Positions 7,825-16,696 of a stretch of 64,000 nt of DNA are shown here, in pieces. The translations under genes were made by a program, and so were the position numbers. The notes below the pieces were generated by a model. That model saw only the letters and a program-made list of their open reading frames with translations, did not search any database and was not told where the DNA came from. This DNA is from Bacillota bacterium (GTDB lineage: Bacteria > Bacillota > Clostridia > Oscillospirales > Ruminococcaceae), in contig JAKPUQ010000014.1 of the NCBI GenBank assembly GCA_029572815.1, positions 35,682-99,681 of the forward strand. Reading direction: 5' to 3'. How positions within the stretch are numbered: position 1 is the first letter of the stretch; each line of letters opens with the position of its first letter.

Positions 7825-10111
7825 TCAGCTTGTTCCTGAGATCATACACCACATTCAGGTCTGTTGCGCCTTCCATGGAAGATTCCTCATAGAACGGCTG
7901 GAATGCTTTTTTGATGTCTTCCTCTGTGTTTTCAAAATCAAGAACAAAAGTGCTTGCCTTTCCGAAGCAAGTACGGTTCAGACGTGAGAGCGTTTGCACG
8001 GCTGCTACGCTTTTCAGCTTCTTGTCTACATACATGGAATGAAGCAGCGGTTCGTCAAAACCTGTCTGATACTTATTGGCTACAACGAGGATATTGTACT
8101 GACTGCTGTGGAACACCTTTCTGAACTTCTTATCAGTCGTGATATATTTTCCGTTTTCGTCAAGGTTCATAGAGGCTTCGGTAAACGGCTTTTCCATGGG
8201 CATTTCTTCCAGCGTGATCTCGCCTGAAAATGCGATCATAACATCACAGCCTGCGGATTCCTGCGGGTGATCTCTCAGGTACTGTTTGATTGCAAGATAG
8301 TAGCGTACTGCATTGGCTCTGCTGTCGGCAACGACCATTGCTTTGCCCTTGCCGCCGATCTGGAATCTGCCGTTTGCAAGGAAATTCGCCATGAGCATTT
8401 CTGTTTTCTGTGTGATCGTATAGCCGTGCTTCTTATAATACTTGAACAGCGCTTTCGATGCCGCACCCTCTATCAGCTCAGGATTGTCCTCGGAAACCTT
8501 CACAAGTTTGAATGCTTCACGGATCGTGGTATAGTCCTGTAAAACATCAAGAATAAATCCTTCCTCGATAGCCTGCTTCATGGAGTATACATGGAACGGC
8601 AATTTTGTTGGTGTACCGTCAGCACTGATATACTCAGTGCCGAACACCTCGATCGTCGGACCTTTCGGTGTTGCGGTGAATGCGAAGAAAGACTGGTTTA
8701 CGTGTCTGCCCTGACCTACTACGCTGTTGATAAATTCATCGGTGAGGTCAACATCTTCCACGTCGATCTCCTGTTCCTCTGCGTATTCCTTAACGGCTAC
8801 ACCAATGTCAATTAGGCTTCTGCGGAGTATTCTTGCACTTTCGCCGCTCTGCCCCTGATGTGCTTCATCAATGATGATAGCAAACTTCTTACCCTTATAG
8901 CTGTCCATATCCTTGTAGCCGAACAGGAACTTCTGCACGGTGCTGATAATGATCTTCTTTCCGTCGTTGATCGCTTCTGCAAGGCTGTGGGAGTTTTTCT
9001 TATCGTCTATCGCTTCAACAAGTCCGACCTTATGCTCAAAGCTGTTGATGGTATCCTGTAACTGTCCGTCGAGAACGACACGGTTTGTGACAACAATAAC
9101 AGAATCAAATATACCCTCGTCGTTGGCATCGTGGATTGACGCAAGGCGATAGGCGATCCACGCAATAGAGTTTGACTTGCCCGAACCTGCGCTGTGCTGT
9201 ATCAGATAGTTTTTGCCCGAACCGTTCTCTTTGACATCGGCAAGGACTTTCCGCACCACATCATACTGATGATAGCGTGGGAACAGCAGTTTTTCCTTTG
9301 TCTTGCCAGTCTCATCGTCCTTTTCCTTGACATGGGAAACGAATCTGTAAAGAATATCCATAAGCGAATCACGCTGCAAAACTTCTTCCCACAGGTAGTG
9401 CGTTGCATAGCCGTCGGGATAGTCGGGGTTGCCTGCATCGCCGCTTACTCCTGCACCGTTTGAACCCTGATTGAACGGCATAAAATAGGTGCTGCCGTCT
9501 TTGAGCTGTGTTGTCATCCATACTTCATAGAGGTCAACTGCAAAATATACGAGAAAACGGTGATCAAGGCGGAAACAGAACTCCTTGCTGCTGCGGTCGT
9601 TTTTATACTGCCTGATCGCACACTGATAGTCCTGCCCGGTGAGCTGATTTTTCAGCTCTATCGAAACAACGGGGATACCGTTCACCGACAGCACCATGTC
9701 AATGGTATTGGTGTTGTGGGGAGAATAGCGGAACTGCCTTGTGCAGCCGAGGATATTTGCTTCATAGCGCTCCACATCGAGGGCATTGAGGGCAGTTTCG
9801 GGCTTGAAGTAGCACACTTTCAACTTGATGCCGAGGTCTTCGATGCCGTGGCGGAGAACATAGATCAAGCCCTGTTCGCTGATGCACTTTTCAAGGCGGA
9901 AATAGAGCTTTTCCTGTGCGTTCTCGCCGTAGTATTTGAGATACTTCGCCCACGCTTTCGGCTGTGTCTTTTCGATGAACCGGCACAGCATGTCCATACA
10001 GATGCACTTGTCAACATCGAACTGACTGCTTTTCAGCGAAACATAACCGCCCTCATCGGAGAGGAAGAAAGTCTCGATATCCTGTTCAAAGCGTTTTTCT
10101 TTAGTCTCCAT
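7805..10111 (-). CDS. hsdR: Type I restriction enzyme R subunit, C-terminally short
   Basis: HsdR is the translocase/nuclease subunit of type I restriction enzymes. The N-terminal nuclease has VNGIPVVSIELKNQLTG, matching the PD-(D/E)xK pattern; the SF2 motor shows Walker A SAGSGKSNSIAW, DEAH (IIIDEAHQG), FTATP and QTLSRLNRT. The protein is 768 residues from the ATG at 10111 (preceded by GAGGAGG), against about 1000 usual for the family: it stops at KLSEYMLF, just where the helical C-terminal domain that contacts the methylase normally begins. It overlaps the preceding gene by 11 bases and the helicase by 20. Activity without the missing domain is doubtful unless another protein supplies it. 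Confidence 0.9.
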   Translation of the reverse strand: METKEKRFEQDIETFFLSDEGGYVSLKSSQFDVDKCICMDMLCRFIEKTQPKAWAKYLKYYGENAQEKLYFRLEKCISEQGLIYVLRHGIEDLGIKLKVCYFKPETALNALDVERYEANILGCTRQFRYSPHNTNTIDMVLSVNGIPVVSIELKNQLTGQDYQCAIRQYKNDRSSKEFCFRLDHRFLVYFAVDLYEVWMTTQLKDGSTYFMPFNQGSNGAGVSGDAGNPDYPDGYATHYLWEEVLQRDSLMDILYRFVSHVKEKDDETGKTKEKLLFPRYHQYDVVRKVLADVKENGSGKNYLIQHSAGSGKSNSIAWIAYRLASIHDANDEGIFDSVIVVTNRVVLDGQLQDTINSFEHKVGLVEAIDDKKNSHSLAEAINDGKKIIISTVQKFLFGYKDMDSYKGKKFAIIIDEAHQGQSGESARILRRSLIDIGVAVKEYAEEQEIDVEDVDLTDEFINSVVGQGRHVNQSFFAFTATPKGPTIEVFGTEYISADGTPTKLPFHVYSMKQAIEEGFILDVLQDYTTIREAFKLVKVSEDNPELIEGAASKALFKYYKKHGYTITQKTEMLMANFLANGRFQIGGKGKAMVVADSRANAVRYYLAIKQYLRDHPQESAGCDVMIAFSGEITLEEMPMEKPFTEASMNLDENGKYITTDKKFRKVFHSSQYNILVVANKYQTGFDEPLLHSMYVDKKLKSVAAVQTLSRLNRTCFGKASTFVLDFENTEEDIKKAFQPFYEESSMEGATDLNVVYDLRNKLSEYMLF

Positions 10112-10763
10112 CTTTTTCCTCCTCTTCAAATTTTTTCTCCAAGTCAGCTTTGGATTTCGCCGCACCCTCCATCATTCTTAGAAAGAAGTCTGTGAAGTAG
10201 ATAAACGCTTCTGCACATTCACAAAGTGCCTCATTCACTTTTTCAGAAGGTTCTTTTGAAATTTGAATTGAGATATCGTAGTCTCCGCCGTTTGAAGCAG
10301 ATATGCTCTGGTAGAAGCTCTTTTCGGAGTAATGGATATAACCGCTTGTATTATCATAAACATCTGCAAAGCGGCTATCATATTGTGCTAAACCATCTTT
10401 CAAAATTGAATCTCTCATCTTTTTTCCGTTCTTATCAGTCAAATCACCAATTTTCCCACCGGAGATAACACAATCAATCAGAGCATTCTGGTCATCAACG
10501 ATAGTAGACGCATACAGTCGCATACAATTATCGAGCTGTAGCCTCAACATTGAACCAGCACAAGTCAGATTCCTCTGCTTGATAAGAGCCATAAAGCCTT
10601 GTGATAACTGAATACTTCTATTCAGTAAAGGACAGAGAAACAGATCGTACTTGGTGAGCGTATTACCGATAACATACCGAGAAAGCTCAATTGTTTGGTC
10701 GATCTGCTTTTCAATGACGGCGCAGGCATCAGCTACTTTTTGTAAACACGTTTCGTTTGTCAT
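10101..10763 (-). CDS. Unknown protein within the restriction operon
   Basis: A 220-residue, mainly helical soluble protein. The ATG at 10763 is preferred because AGGAGG lies 10 bases upstream; the in-frame ATG at 10772 sits directly on that site. Features are a QLDNCMRLYAS helix, TSGYIHYSEKSFYQ, and a highly charged Lys/Glu-rich C-terminus. The helical character with an invariant-looking RL...YIH pattern recalls HEPN-like proteins, but I cannot confirm this. It sits between hsdS and hsdR with overlapping ends, so it is translated with them and may be an accessory or regulatory part of the system. Confidence 0.7.
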   Translation of the reverse strand: MTNETCLQKVADACAVIEKQIDQTIELSRYVIGNTLTKYDLFLCPLLNRSIQLSQGFMALIKQRNLTCAGSMLRLQLDNCMRLYASTIVDDQNALIDCVISGGKIGDLTDKNGKKMRDSILKDGLAQYDSRFADVYDNTSGYIHYSEKSFYQSISASNGGDYDISIQISKEPSEKVNEALCECAEAFIYFTDFFLRMMEGAAKSKADLEKKFEEEEKDGD

Positions 10764-10768
10764 TATGA

Positions 10769-11431
10769 TCATACCTCCTTTTTGCCTGTAACATATTCGT
10801 ATATCAGGGATTTTTTATACTGCTGTAACTTCTCGATCTTCTGCTGTTTGAGGGCGATGAGCTTGTCTATCTGAGTGCATTTGTGGTCGAGGTGGGCGGC
10901 AATTTTTTGTTGGTCTTCAAGAGGTGGATATACAATAGCCATCTGTTTTAATTGGGTTTTATTAAATTTAAGTTGAACAGCATGACTGCCTATCCTTTTT
11001 AATTCATCATTTGCAATAGGATTTAAAAACCAGTAATATAGATATCGGTTACATTTTGTACCATTAAGCATTATTGCATTAGGTGCGAGTGAACTTCTTT
11101 CATACATTGGTGTATACTGAAATACGTTACCCACCGAGCCAATGTTAGATAAGATAATCTCTCCTCCGAAAAGATTTGAATTAGACAAATATTCGTAAGC
11201 GTGTTTGTCTATATACACTGTGTTATCTCTTGTGCCTGATAAATCAGCAGTTCTAACAAGCATTGCATAATCTGGGGTATCTAAGTATTTAACGTTATCC
11301 CTTAAGTCTGCGAAACTTCCGCTTGCTACAAAATCTGTAACAACGGGAACAACAGAAGCTATTTTTCTAACTTCCCATTGCGCAGGTATTTCTCCAATCC
11401 AAGCCACTCCGCTATCTTTCATCTCACGCAT
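10769..11431 (-). CDS. hsdS: Half-size type I specificity subunit
   Basis: An HsdS protein of about 220 residues, half the usual 400-450. It opens with KDSGVAWIGEIPAQWEV, the standard start of a target recognition domain, and ends with one conserved helical repeat containing PLEDQQKIAAHLDHK and a coiled-coil spacer (KLIALKQQKIEKLQQYKKSL). Only one recognition domain is present, so two copies would have to dimerise and recognise a symmetric site, or it pairs with the specificity-like domain of the fused methylase at 13747-15441. The gene starts inside the last codons of hsdM. Confidence 0.85.
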   Translation of the reverse strand: MREMKDSGVAWIGEIPAQWEVRKIASVVPVVTDFVASGSFADLRDNVKYLDTPDYAMLVRTADLSGTRDNTVYIDKHAYEYLSNSNLFGGEIILSNIGSVGNVFQYTPMYERSSLAPNAIMLNGTKCNRYLYYWFLNPIANDELKRIGSHAVQLKFNKTQLKQMAIVYPPLEDQQKIAAHLDHKCTQIDKLIALKQQKIEKLQQYKKSLIYEYVTGKKEV

Positions 11432-13217
11432 TACCAAACAGCTCCTTCATAAGTGTTGTTTCTTCCTCCTCCAGTGCCTTGATATCCGCAAAGATATCCT
11501 CCGAAGACTGCGGTGCGGTAAACTTGTAGAAAAGCCTTGTGAACGGCATCTCATAGCCTACCTTGTCTTTCTTGCGGTCAGCGAATGCCAGCGGATTGTA
11601 CGGCAGGACGTTCTTTGCGATATACTCGTCAATATCCTCCGAAAGCGGAATGATCTCGCTGTCGCTTGCCCCCTTGACAGCCTGCGGCTTGCCCTTTTTC
11701 AGTATAGCCTTGCCGTTTTCATCTGCTTGTGCTGTCTCGACAGTCACCTTTGTAAAGCCGAAGAATTCATTGTCAAAGGTCTTTGACTCCACAACAAGCT
11801 CATTGCCGTTATCATCAGTTTTGGTGTAAACGCCGTCGGTGAACTCCATATATGCTTGCATGATAAGCTCAATGCACTTGTCATCAAGGTCAACACGCTT
11901 GTTGCCGATATTCTTGCGGCGCTTCACAAAGCATTTTGAAGCGTCGATGAGCTGAACCTTTCCGAGACGGTGTGCAGGCTTGCCCTTTGTCAGCACCCAG
12001 ATATAGGTAGAAATGCCCGTGTTGTAAAATAGGTCTGTCGGCATCTGAATGATCGCTTCGACCATATCTTCCGTGATAACATATCGGCGTATCTCCGAAG
12101 CACCGCTGCCAGCATCGCCCGTGAACAGAGAAGAACCGTTCTGAATGATCGCCATACGTCCGCTGCCCTCTTTCAGCTTCTTGACACCGTTGAGCATAAA
12201 GAGCATCTGACCGTCGGAAATAGCCGGAAGACCCGGACCGAATCGTCCGTCATAGCCTTTCTTGGCTTCTGCTTCGACTTCTGCCTTTTCACGTTTCCAG
12301 TCGATGCCGAAAGGCGGATTGGAAATGATGTAGTCAAACTCATAACCGCTGAATTTGTCATCGTTGAGCGTATCGCCGTACATCATGCCCGAAGCGTTGC
12401 CGCCCTTGATAAGCATATCAGCTTTTGCGATAGCGTATGTTTCAGGGTTGAACTCCTCACCGAAACAGGTGAGGTCGGCTTCATCGCTGATATCGGTCAG
12501 ACGTTCCGTCAGACAACCGAGCATCTGCGATGTACCCATTGCCATATCGTATGCGGTCTTTGTGCAGCCGTTTGCTTTTATATCGTCTTTTTCGGGAGCG
12601 ATGAGCAGCTCTGTCATGAGATAGATAATATCACGGCTTGTGAAATGCGCTCCGGCTTGCTCATCATAGCTCTCTGAAAATTTTCTGATAAGTTCCTCGA
12701 AAATGTAACCCATATCGGTGGAAGTGATTTTATCGGGGGACATATCGCCCTTAGCGGAGATAAACTCCTGTATCACCACAAAAAGAACATTACCGTCAGC
12801 CATTGTACGCACCTGGTCGGTGAACTTGAAGTTTGAAATAATGTCCTTGACGTTTGAGGAAAAGCCTTGCAGATAGTTCTCGAAGTTGGATTCGATATTG
12901 TCGGGATCGGACGCCAGCTTTTTGAAATCGAACTTGCTTGTGTTATAGAAGGAATAGCCCGAAGTCTTGCAGAGAATGCCGTCACGGGCTTCACCCTCAA
13001 CTTTCATTCCTGCGAGCTTTTCGCCCATTTCGACTACCTTCTGTTTTGTCGGCGCAAGAGCATCATCGAAACGTTTCAGCACCGTCATCGGCAGAATGAC
13101 CTTGCCGTATTCGTGCGGCTTGAACAGTCCCACAAGATGTGTAGCGATCTCCCATATGAGATTTGCTTTTTCCTGAATATTGATATTTGTCTGTTTCTGT
13201 AAAGAATTGATCGACAT
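11424..13217 (-). CDS. hsdM: Type I adenine methylase subunit
   Basis: A 597-residue N6-adenine methyltransferase. The N-terminal helical domain begins LIWEIATHLVGLFKPHEYGK, typical of HsdM. The SAM-binding motif I is present in the variant form YDMAMGTSQML instead of the common DPACGTGGML, and the catalytic motif IV is a canonical NPPFG (YIISNPPFGIDW). The C-terminal region contains the expected FYNTGISTYIWVLTKGKP. Its job is to modify the host site and form the M2S core. It overlaps hsdS by 8 bases and lies 11 bases after the 173-residue gene. Confidence 0.92.
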   Translation of the reverse strand: MSINSLQKQTNINIQEKANLIWEIATHLVGLFKPHEYGKVILPMTVLKRFDDALAPTKQKVVEMGEKLAGMKVEGEARDGILCKTSGYSFYNTSKFDFKKLASDPDNIESNFENYLQGFSSNVKDIISNFKFTDQVRTMADGNVLFVVIQEFISAKGDMSPDKITSTDMGYIFEELIRKFSESYDEQAGAHFTSRDIIYLMTELLIAPEKDDIKANGCTKTAYDMAMGTSQMLGCLTERLTDISDEADLTCFGEEFNPETYAIAKADMLIKGGNASGMMYGDTLNDDKFSGYEFDYIISNPPFGIDWKREKAEVEAEAKKGYDGRFGPGLPAISDGQMLFMLNGVKKLKEGSGRMAIIQNGSSLFTGDAGSGASEIRRYVITEDMVEAIIQMPTDLFYNTGISTYIWVLTKGKPAHRLGKVQLIDASKCFVKRRKNIGNKRVDLDDKCIELIMQAYMEFTDGVYTKTDDNGNELVVESKTFDNEFFGFTKVTVETAQADENGKAILKKGKPQAVKGASDSEIIPLSEDIDEYIAKNVLPYNPLAFADRKKDKVGYEMPFTRLFYKFTAPQSSEDIFADIKALEEEETTLMKELFGNA

Positions 13218-13228
13218 ACTCTCACTCC

Positions 13229-13750
13229 TTATATATAATGGGCATTCTGCTGCTCTTGCAGAGCCTGCTTGAAATTCGTCTTCGTAATCTTTAGCTCATT
13301 AGACCCAAGCCTTATAACTTTAGGATAGCCGTTGCCATTCTCCAGCTCGGAGATCGTGCTGCGGCTTTCTCCTTTTCCGGTTGTGCTGTGCGGCATCGGA
13401 CCGACAATAACAAGCCTGTAATTGGGGTTATACTGCATTTTCGAGAACTGAAAGGTTTCTATCGCCTTATAGTCAAGGCAAAACTCAAACCTGTCTTTAT
13501 CAAGACCGAGGCTTTTTATGATGCCGAGCAGATCATGTTCTTTTACCTGCGAACTGCCGAGAACGACGATTTTGCCGTCTTTATGCGTATCATAATAATC
13601 GTTGCTGGAGCATTCATTCTGTATCAGATCACCAAAGCCCCAATCATTAAGCAGTTGGTCGAGTTCTCCTGTTCTGTTGGCGAGGTAAATCTTTTCGGTG
13701 ACTGCGTCTATTATTTCTTCAAGACGTTCTGTATCCAACACGATGATCAC
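13229..13750 (-). CDS. Unknown protein between two methylase genes
   Basis: A protein of about 173 residues with an N-terminal acidic helix and a later segment DGKIVVLGSSQVKEHDLL that looks like the first strand-loop of a Rossmann-like fold, followed by YRLVIVGPMPHST and KVIRLGSNELKITKTNF. I recognise no family. The first possible start is a GTG at 13750 overlapping the previous stop as GTGA; a GTG at 13741 has GAGGGG at better spacing. Its tight coupling to the fused methylase suggests a partner or regulator of that enzyme. Confidence 0.7.
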   Translation of the reverse strand: MIIVLDTERLEEIIDAVTEKIYLANRTGELDQLLNDWGFGDLIQNECSSNDYYDTHKDGKIVVLGSSQVKEHDLLGIIKSLGLDKDRFEFCLDYKAIETFQFSKMQYNPNYRLVIVGPMPHSTTGKGESRSTISELENGNGYPKVIRLGSNELKITKTNFKQALQEQQNAHYI

Positions 13751-15441
13751 CCCTCGCTGTCCAGCAGTGTTCTCTTTCTCTCCAATACTTTTTTCATTTT
13801 TCGTTTCAGCACAGCATATTCATCAATTGCTGCCTGATACTTCTGAGCTATAACCTTCTGTTCTTCAAGCGACGGCAGCGGTATCATGATATTCTTTACT
13901 GCTTCTACTGAGATCGTTTTAACGGCTGTGCTACCCGAAGCATAACTCAGTGCGGCTTCTCCTGCGGTACTGTCAAAAAATGCCTGAATATAATATGGAT
14001 CAGCTTTGCTTTCGTCTATCTCGATAATGTAGAGATTTCCTGTTGCGATAATAGAATGATTATTATCGGAATTTACAACGGCGGAGCGGAAAGTAGGAGA
14101 TGCCATTTTGGAAAGAACAATAGAATTATCAGGAATAACAAATTTTTCAAGAGCCTTCGGCAACTCTGTAATATACTGCTGTCCTTCTTCGATATCTATA
14201 GAACCGTTCGACACATTCGCAAGGGAAATGAACCTGTAATTGGAAGGCATTACAGATTTAATAGATTCCAGTAATTCGGGTTTTACCTGTGACCCTCTTG
14301 CAATATTTTTGATGATATCTCCGAAACATACTCCGTTTTCTACAACAGGCTTTTCAAGATAATGTGAAGCCGTGAGATTATAATCATGCTCTCGCATATC
14401 TGCCGGAGAAACATCTATCGTGTTATCCCCACCGTTTTGGAGACAGTCAAGTATAAACCGGATATTTTCTTCAGAAAGTTTATTGAGTCTTCTGCTTTCT
14501 TTAGAAAAGCTGTTTTCTGCATTTACAAGTCGGATCGTAGTGTTGTTATGACTGAATACTATCATAGTAGTTGGGATAGCAGTTTCGATGAATAGGGCAG
14601 GTGGAAGATTGATAACTGCTTCAATATAACCGTTCTCTGCAAAATACTGACGCATATACATATCGGGTTTGTTAAACGCAGCTCCGTTCGTCATGATTGC
14701 AACTGCTTTGCCTGTTTCTTTTAGAGAGCGAATGATAATCGCATTGAACAGCCAGTCAGATGAGCATCTTGAAATATAAGAGCTGTCAAGACCAAAGTGA
14801 TCCTGCAATTCACGGCGGCACTCATCAAGATCTGATCCCCTGAGACCGAAAGGATAATTTGAAAAGATCTTATCATAACTTGAAGGATAATGATATGTCA
14901 GTGCATTATTGATCACAAAGGAATAGTTATCACCGAGGAGTGCTCCTCTGAGAATTGCCACGTCATTTGCATTGAAATTGATCTCAACTCCGGTATATTC
15001 ACTTACTTTTGTATCTTGCAAAGCATATATCGGAAAGGTTGCGCTTCCCGAACAGATATCAAGTACCTTGTCATGTTCCTTAATCTCAAGTATGCTGCTT
15101 GCAAGATTTGCTAAAGATACCGGGGTGCTCATTTCAAAGAATGAATTATCATAGAGAACCACTTCTTTTAATACGTCCGCATCAAATCTACCAATGAAGC
15201 TCAGAACGGTTTCCCATAAGCCATTCAAGTTTCTGGAAAGAACCTCAGAAACATCGGGGGATACATTAGAGCTTTTAATGAATGTCTCCAATGAATCAGT
15301 GGAGACTGTCGGCGTTTTCCCAATTATGATCAAAGCATAAGCTGTAGAAATAACAGCGCCACCATTATACGCTATTTTTCCACGATAAGCTTCGCTCAGC
15401 TCAAAAGAAATTTCTCGAATCATATCAACTGTAGATTTCAA
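13747..15441 (-). CDS. Fused methylase-specificity protein with variant catalytic motif
   Basis: A 564-residue protein combining an N6-adenine methylase core with a specificity-type domain. The SAM motif is VLDICSGSATFPIY (about 127-140); motif IV reads SNYPFG (about 194-199), with Tyr where the usual NPPF has the first Pro. The C-terminal part (from about 365) resembles an HsdS recognition domain, with FGDIIKNIARGSQ, ANVSNGSID and the helical PLPSLEEQKVIAQKY...LKRKMKKVLERKRTLL. It is the first gene of the restriction operon, behind a consensus promoter flanked by two palindromes. Whether the variant motif methylates DNA is open. Confidence 0.8.
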   Translation of the reverse strand: MKSTVDMIREISFELSEAYRGKIAYNGGAVISTAYALIIIGKTPTVSTDSLETFIKSSNVSPDVSEVLSRNLNGLWETVLSFIGRFDADVLKEVVLYDNSFFEMSTPVSLANLASSILEIKEHDKVLDICSGSATFPIYALQDTKVSEYTGVEINFNANDVAILRGALLGDNYSFVINNALTYHYPSSYDKIFSNYPFGLRGSDLDECRRELQDHFGLDSSYISRCSSDWLFNAIIIRSLKETGKAVAIMTNGAAFNKPDMYMRQYFAENGYIEAVINLPPALFIETAIPTTMIVFSHNNTTIRLVNAENSFSKESRRLNKLSEENIRFILDCLQNGGDNTIDVSPADMREHDYNLTASHYLEKPVVENGVCFGDIIKNIARGSQVKPELLESIKSVMPSNYRFISLANVSNGSIDIEEGQQYITELPKALEKFVIPDNSIVLSKMASPTFRSAVVNSDNNHSIIATGNLYIIEIDESKADPYYIQAFFDSTAGEAALSYASGSTAVKTISVEAVKNIMIPLPSLEEQKVIAQKYQAAIDEYAVLKRKMKKVLERKRTLLDSEG

Positions 15442-15464
15442 TTTGATCCCTCCTTATAATCTTA

Positions 15465-15545
15465 GGTAATTCGTAACCTTTGCTGTAACTATATCATAGC
15501 ACAAGCTGATCGTTATGTCAATAGATTTCTTGGTAATTTATAACC
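15465..15545. promoter_or_regulatory. Pair of palindromic operator-like sites around the restriction promoter
   Basis: GGTAATTCGTAACC (15465-15478) and GGTAATTTATAACC (15532-15545) are the same 14-bp near-palindrome placed downstream and upstream of the minus-strand promoter at 15493-15521. Confidence 0.65.
15493..15521 (-). promoter_or_regulatory. Promoter of the restriction-modification operon
   Basis: On the minus strand TTGACA and TATGAT are separated by 17 bp, about 50 bases upstream of the fused methylase start. Confidence 0.8.
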
Positions 15546-15649
15546 TGAAACTAATAATTGTATGGATGCACAATTTCACAAGGAATAATTTGTTGATTTT
15601 GACGCGCTTAGACTTGTACCATCAGTGCTTCTATTTTTATAACTGTTTT

Positions 15650-15681
15650 CCTGCCAACACCTCGCCAACATCCTGCCAACC
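15650..15681. repeat. Three tandem 10-11-bp repeats, candidate parC centromere
   Basis: CCTGCCAACA, CCTCGCCAACA and TCCTGCCAACC follow one another directly, about 95 bases upstream of the actin-like gene. In type II partition loci such repeats bind ParR and regulate parMR. Confidence 0.65.
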
Positions 15682-15774
15682 ACAAGAACCGAAATATCTG
15701 CTATACTGAAATTACAGCAGACGGACAGCGCACAGCTATCCGAATGACTGAATAAAAAGATTGGAGGAATACCA

Positions 15775-16695
15775 ATGAAACACTATAACGACTTCCTGAT
15801 CGTAGGCATCGACCACGGTTACGGGAATATCAAAACCGCCAACACGATCACACCAACAGGTATCACCAAGCTTGATGCGGCACCTACCTTTACAAAGAAC
15901 ACTCTTTTCTTTGATGGTAGCTACTACCAGATCGGTGAGGGACACAAGGAGTATCTTGCCGACAAGTGGCAGGACGAGGACAACTACATCTTTACGCTTA
16001 TGGGTATCGCGCGTGAGCTGAACCGTGAGGGTGTCACTTCGGCTAAGGTGTATCTCGCCGTTGGACTGCCGATCACATGGGTGGGCAGACAGCGTGAGGA
16101 CTTCCGCAAATATATGCTCCAGAGGGAGAGCGTGGACTTCAAATATGAGGACAAGCTCTACTCTGTCCGCATCATCGGGTGCTATGTTTATCCGCAGGGT
16201 TATGCTGCCGTGGTGGAGAAACTGAACGAGATGACAGGTCTGAGCATGATCGCTGACATCGGCAACGGTACGGTCAATATCATTTTTGTCAGCAACCGCA
16301 AGGTCATCAACACAAAAACTTACACCGAGAAAATGGGTGTGAACCAGTGCGTGAAAGCAGCGTCCAATGCCATGATGAACAAGCTCGGTGTGACCGTGGA
16401 CGAGTCCATTATCCAGTCGATGATTCGCTACGGCAAGGCAGATATTGACAGCGGATATGCCGAGGTTCTCAGGCAGGCAATTTCCGAGTATGCTGAGGAT
16501 ATTTTTGCTCTGCTCCGCAAGTATGAATATGACCCGAAGATGATGCGCCTTTACATCACGGGCGGCGGCGGAAAGCTGATTGAAAACTTCGGGAGATATG
16601 ACAAGGATAGGGTGACTATCATCGGAGATATTTGTGCATCGGCTAAGGGCTATGAATATTTCGCAGTTGCACAGCTCAGGAAGGAGGGCAAGTGA
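15775..16695 (+). CDS. parM: ParM/StbA-type actin-like partition ATPase
   Basis: A 306-residue actin-like protein. The first phosphate loop is VGIDHGYGNIKTAN (about 10-23), the second IADIGNGTVNIIF (about 159-171) and the adenosine motif is YITGGGGKLIENFG near the C-terminus. Members polymerise into filaments that push plasmid copies apart. ATG is preceded by GGAGG. It is followed after one base by a small gene in the position of parR, and preceded by tandem repeats that could be the centromere. Its presence suggests that the element exists as an extrachromosomal, replicating form at some stage. Confidence 0.88.
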   Translation: MKHYNDFLIVGIDHGYGNIKTANTITPTGITKLDAAPTFTKNTLFFDGSYYQIGEGHKEYLADKWQDEDNYIFTLMGIARELNREGVTSAKVYLAVGLPITWVGRQREDFRKYMLQRESVDFKYEDKLYSVRIIGCYVYPQGYAAVVEKLNEMTGLSMIADIGNGTVNIIFVSNRKVINTKTYTEKMGVNQCVKAASNAMMNKLGVTVDESIIQSMIRYGKADIDSGYAEVLRQAISEYAEDIFALLRKYEYDPKMMRLYITGGGGKLIENFGRYDKDRVTIIGDICASAKGYEYFAVAQLRKEGK

Positions 16696-16696
16696 T

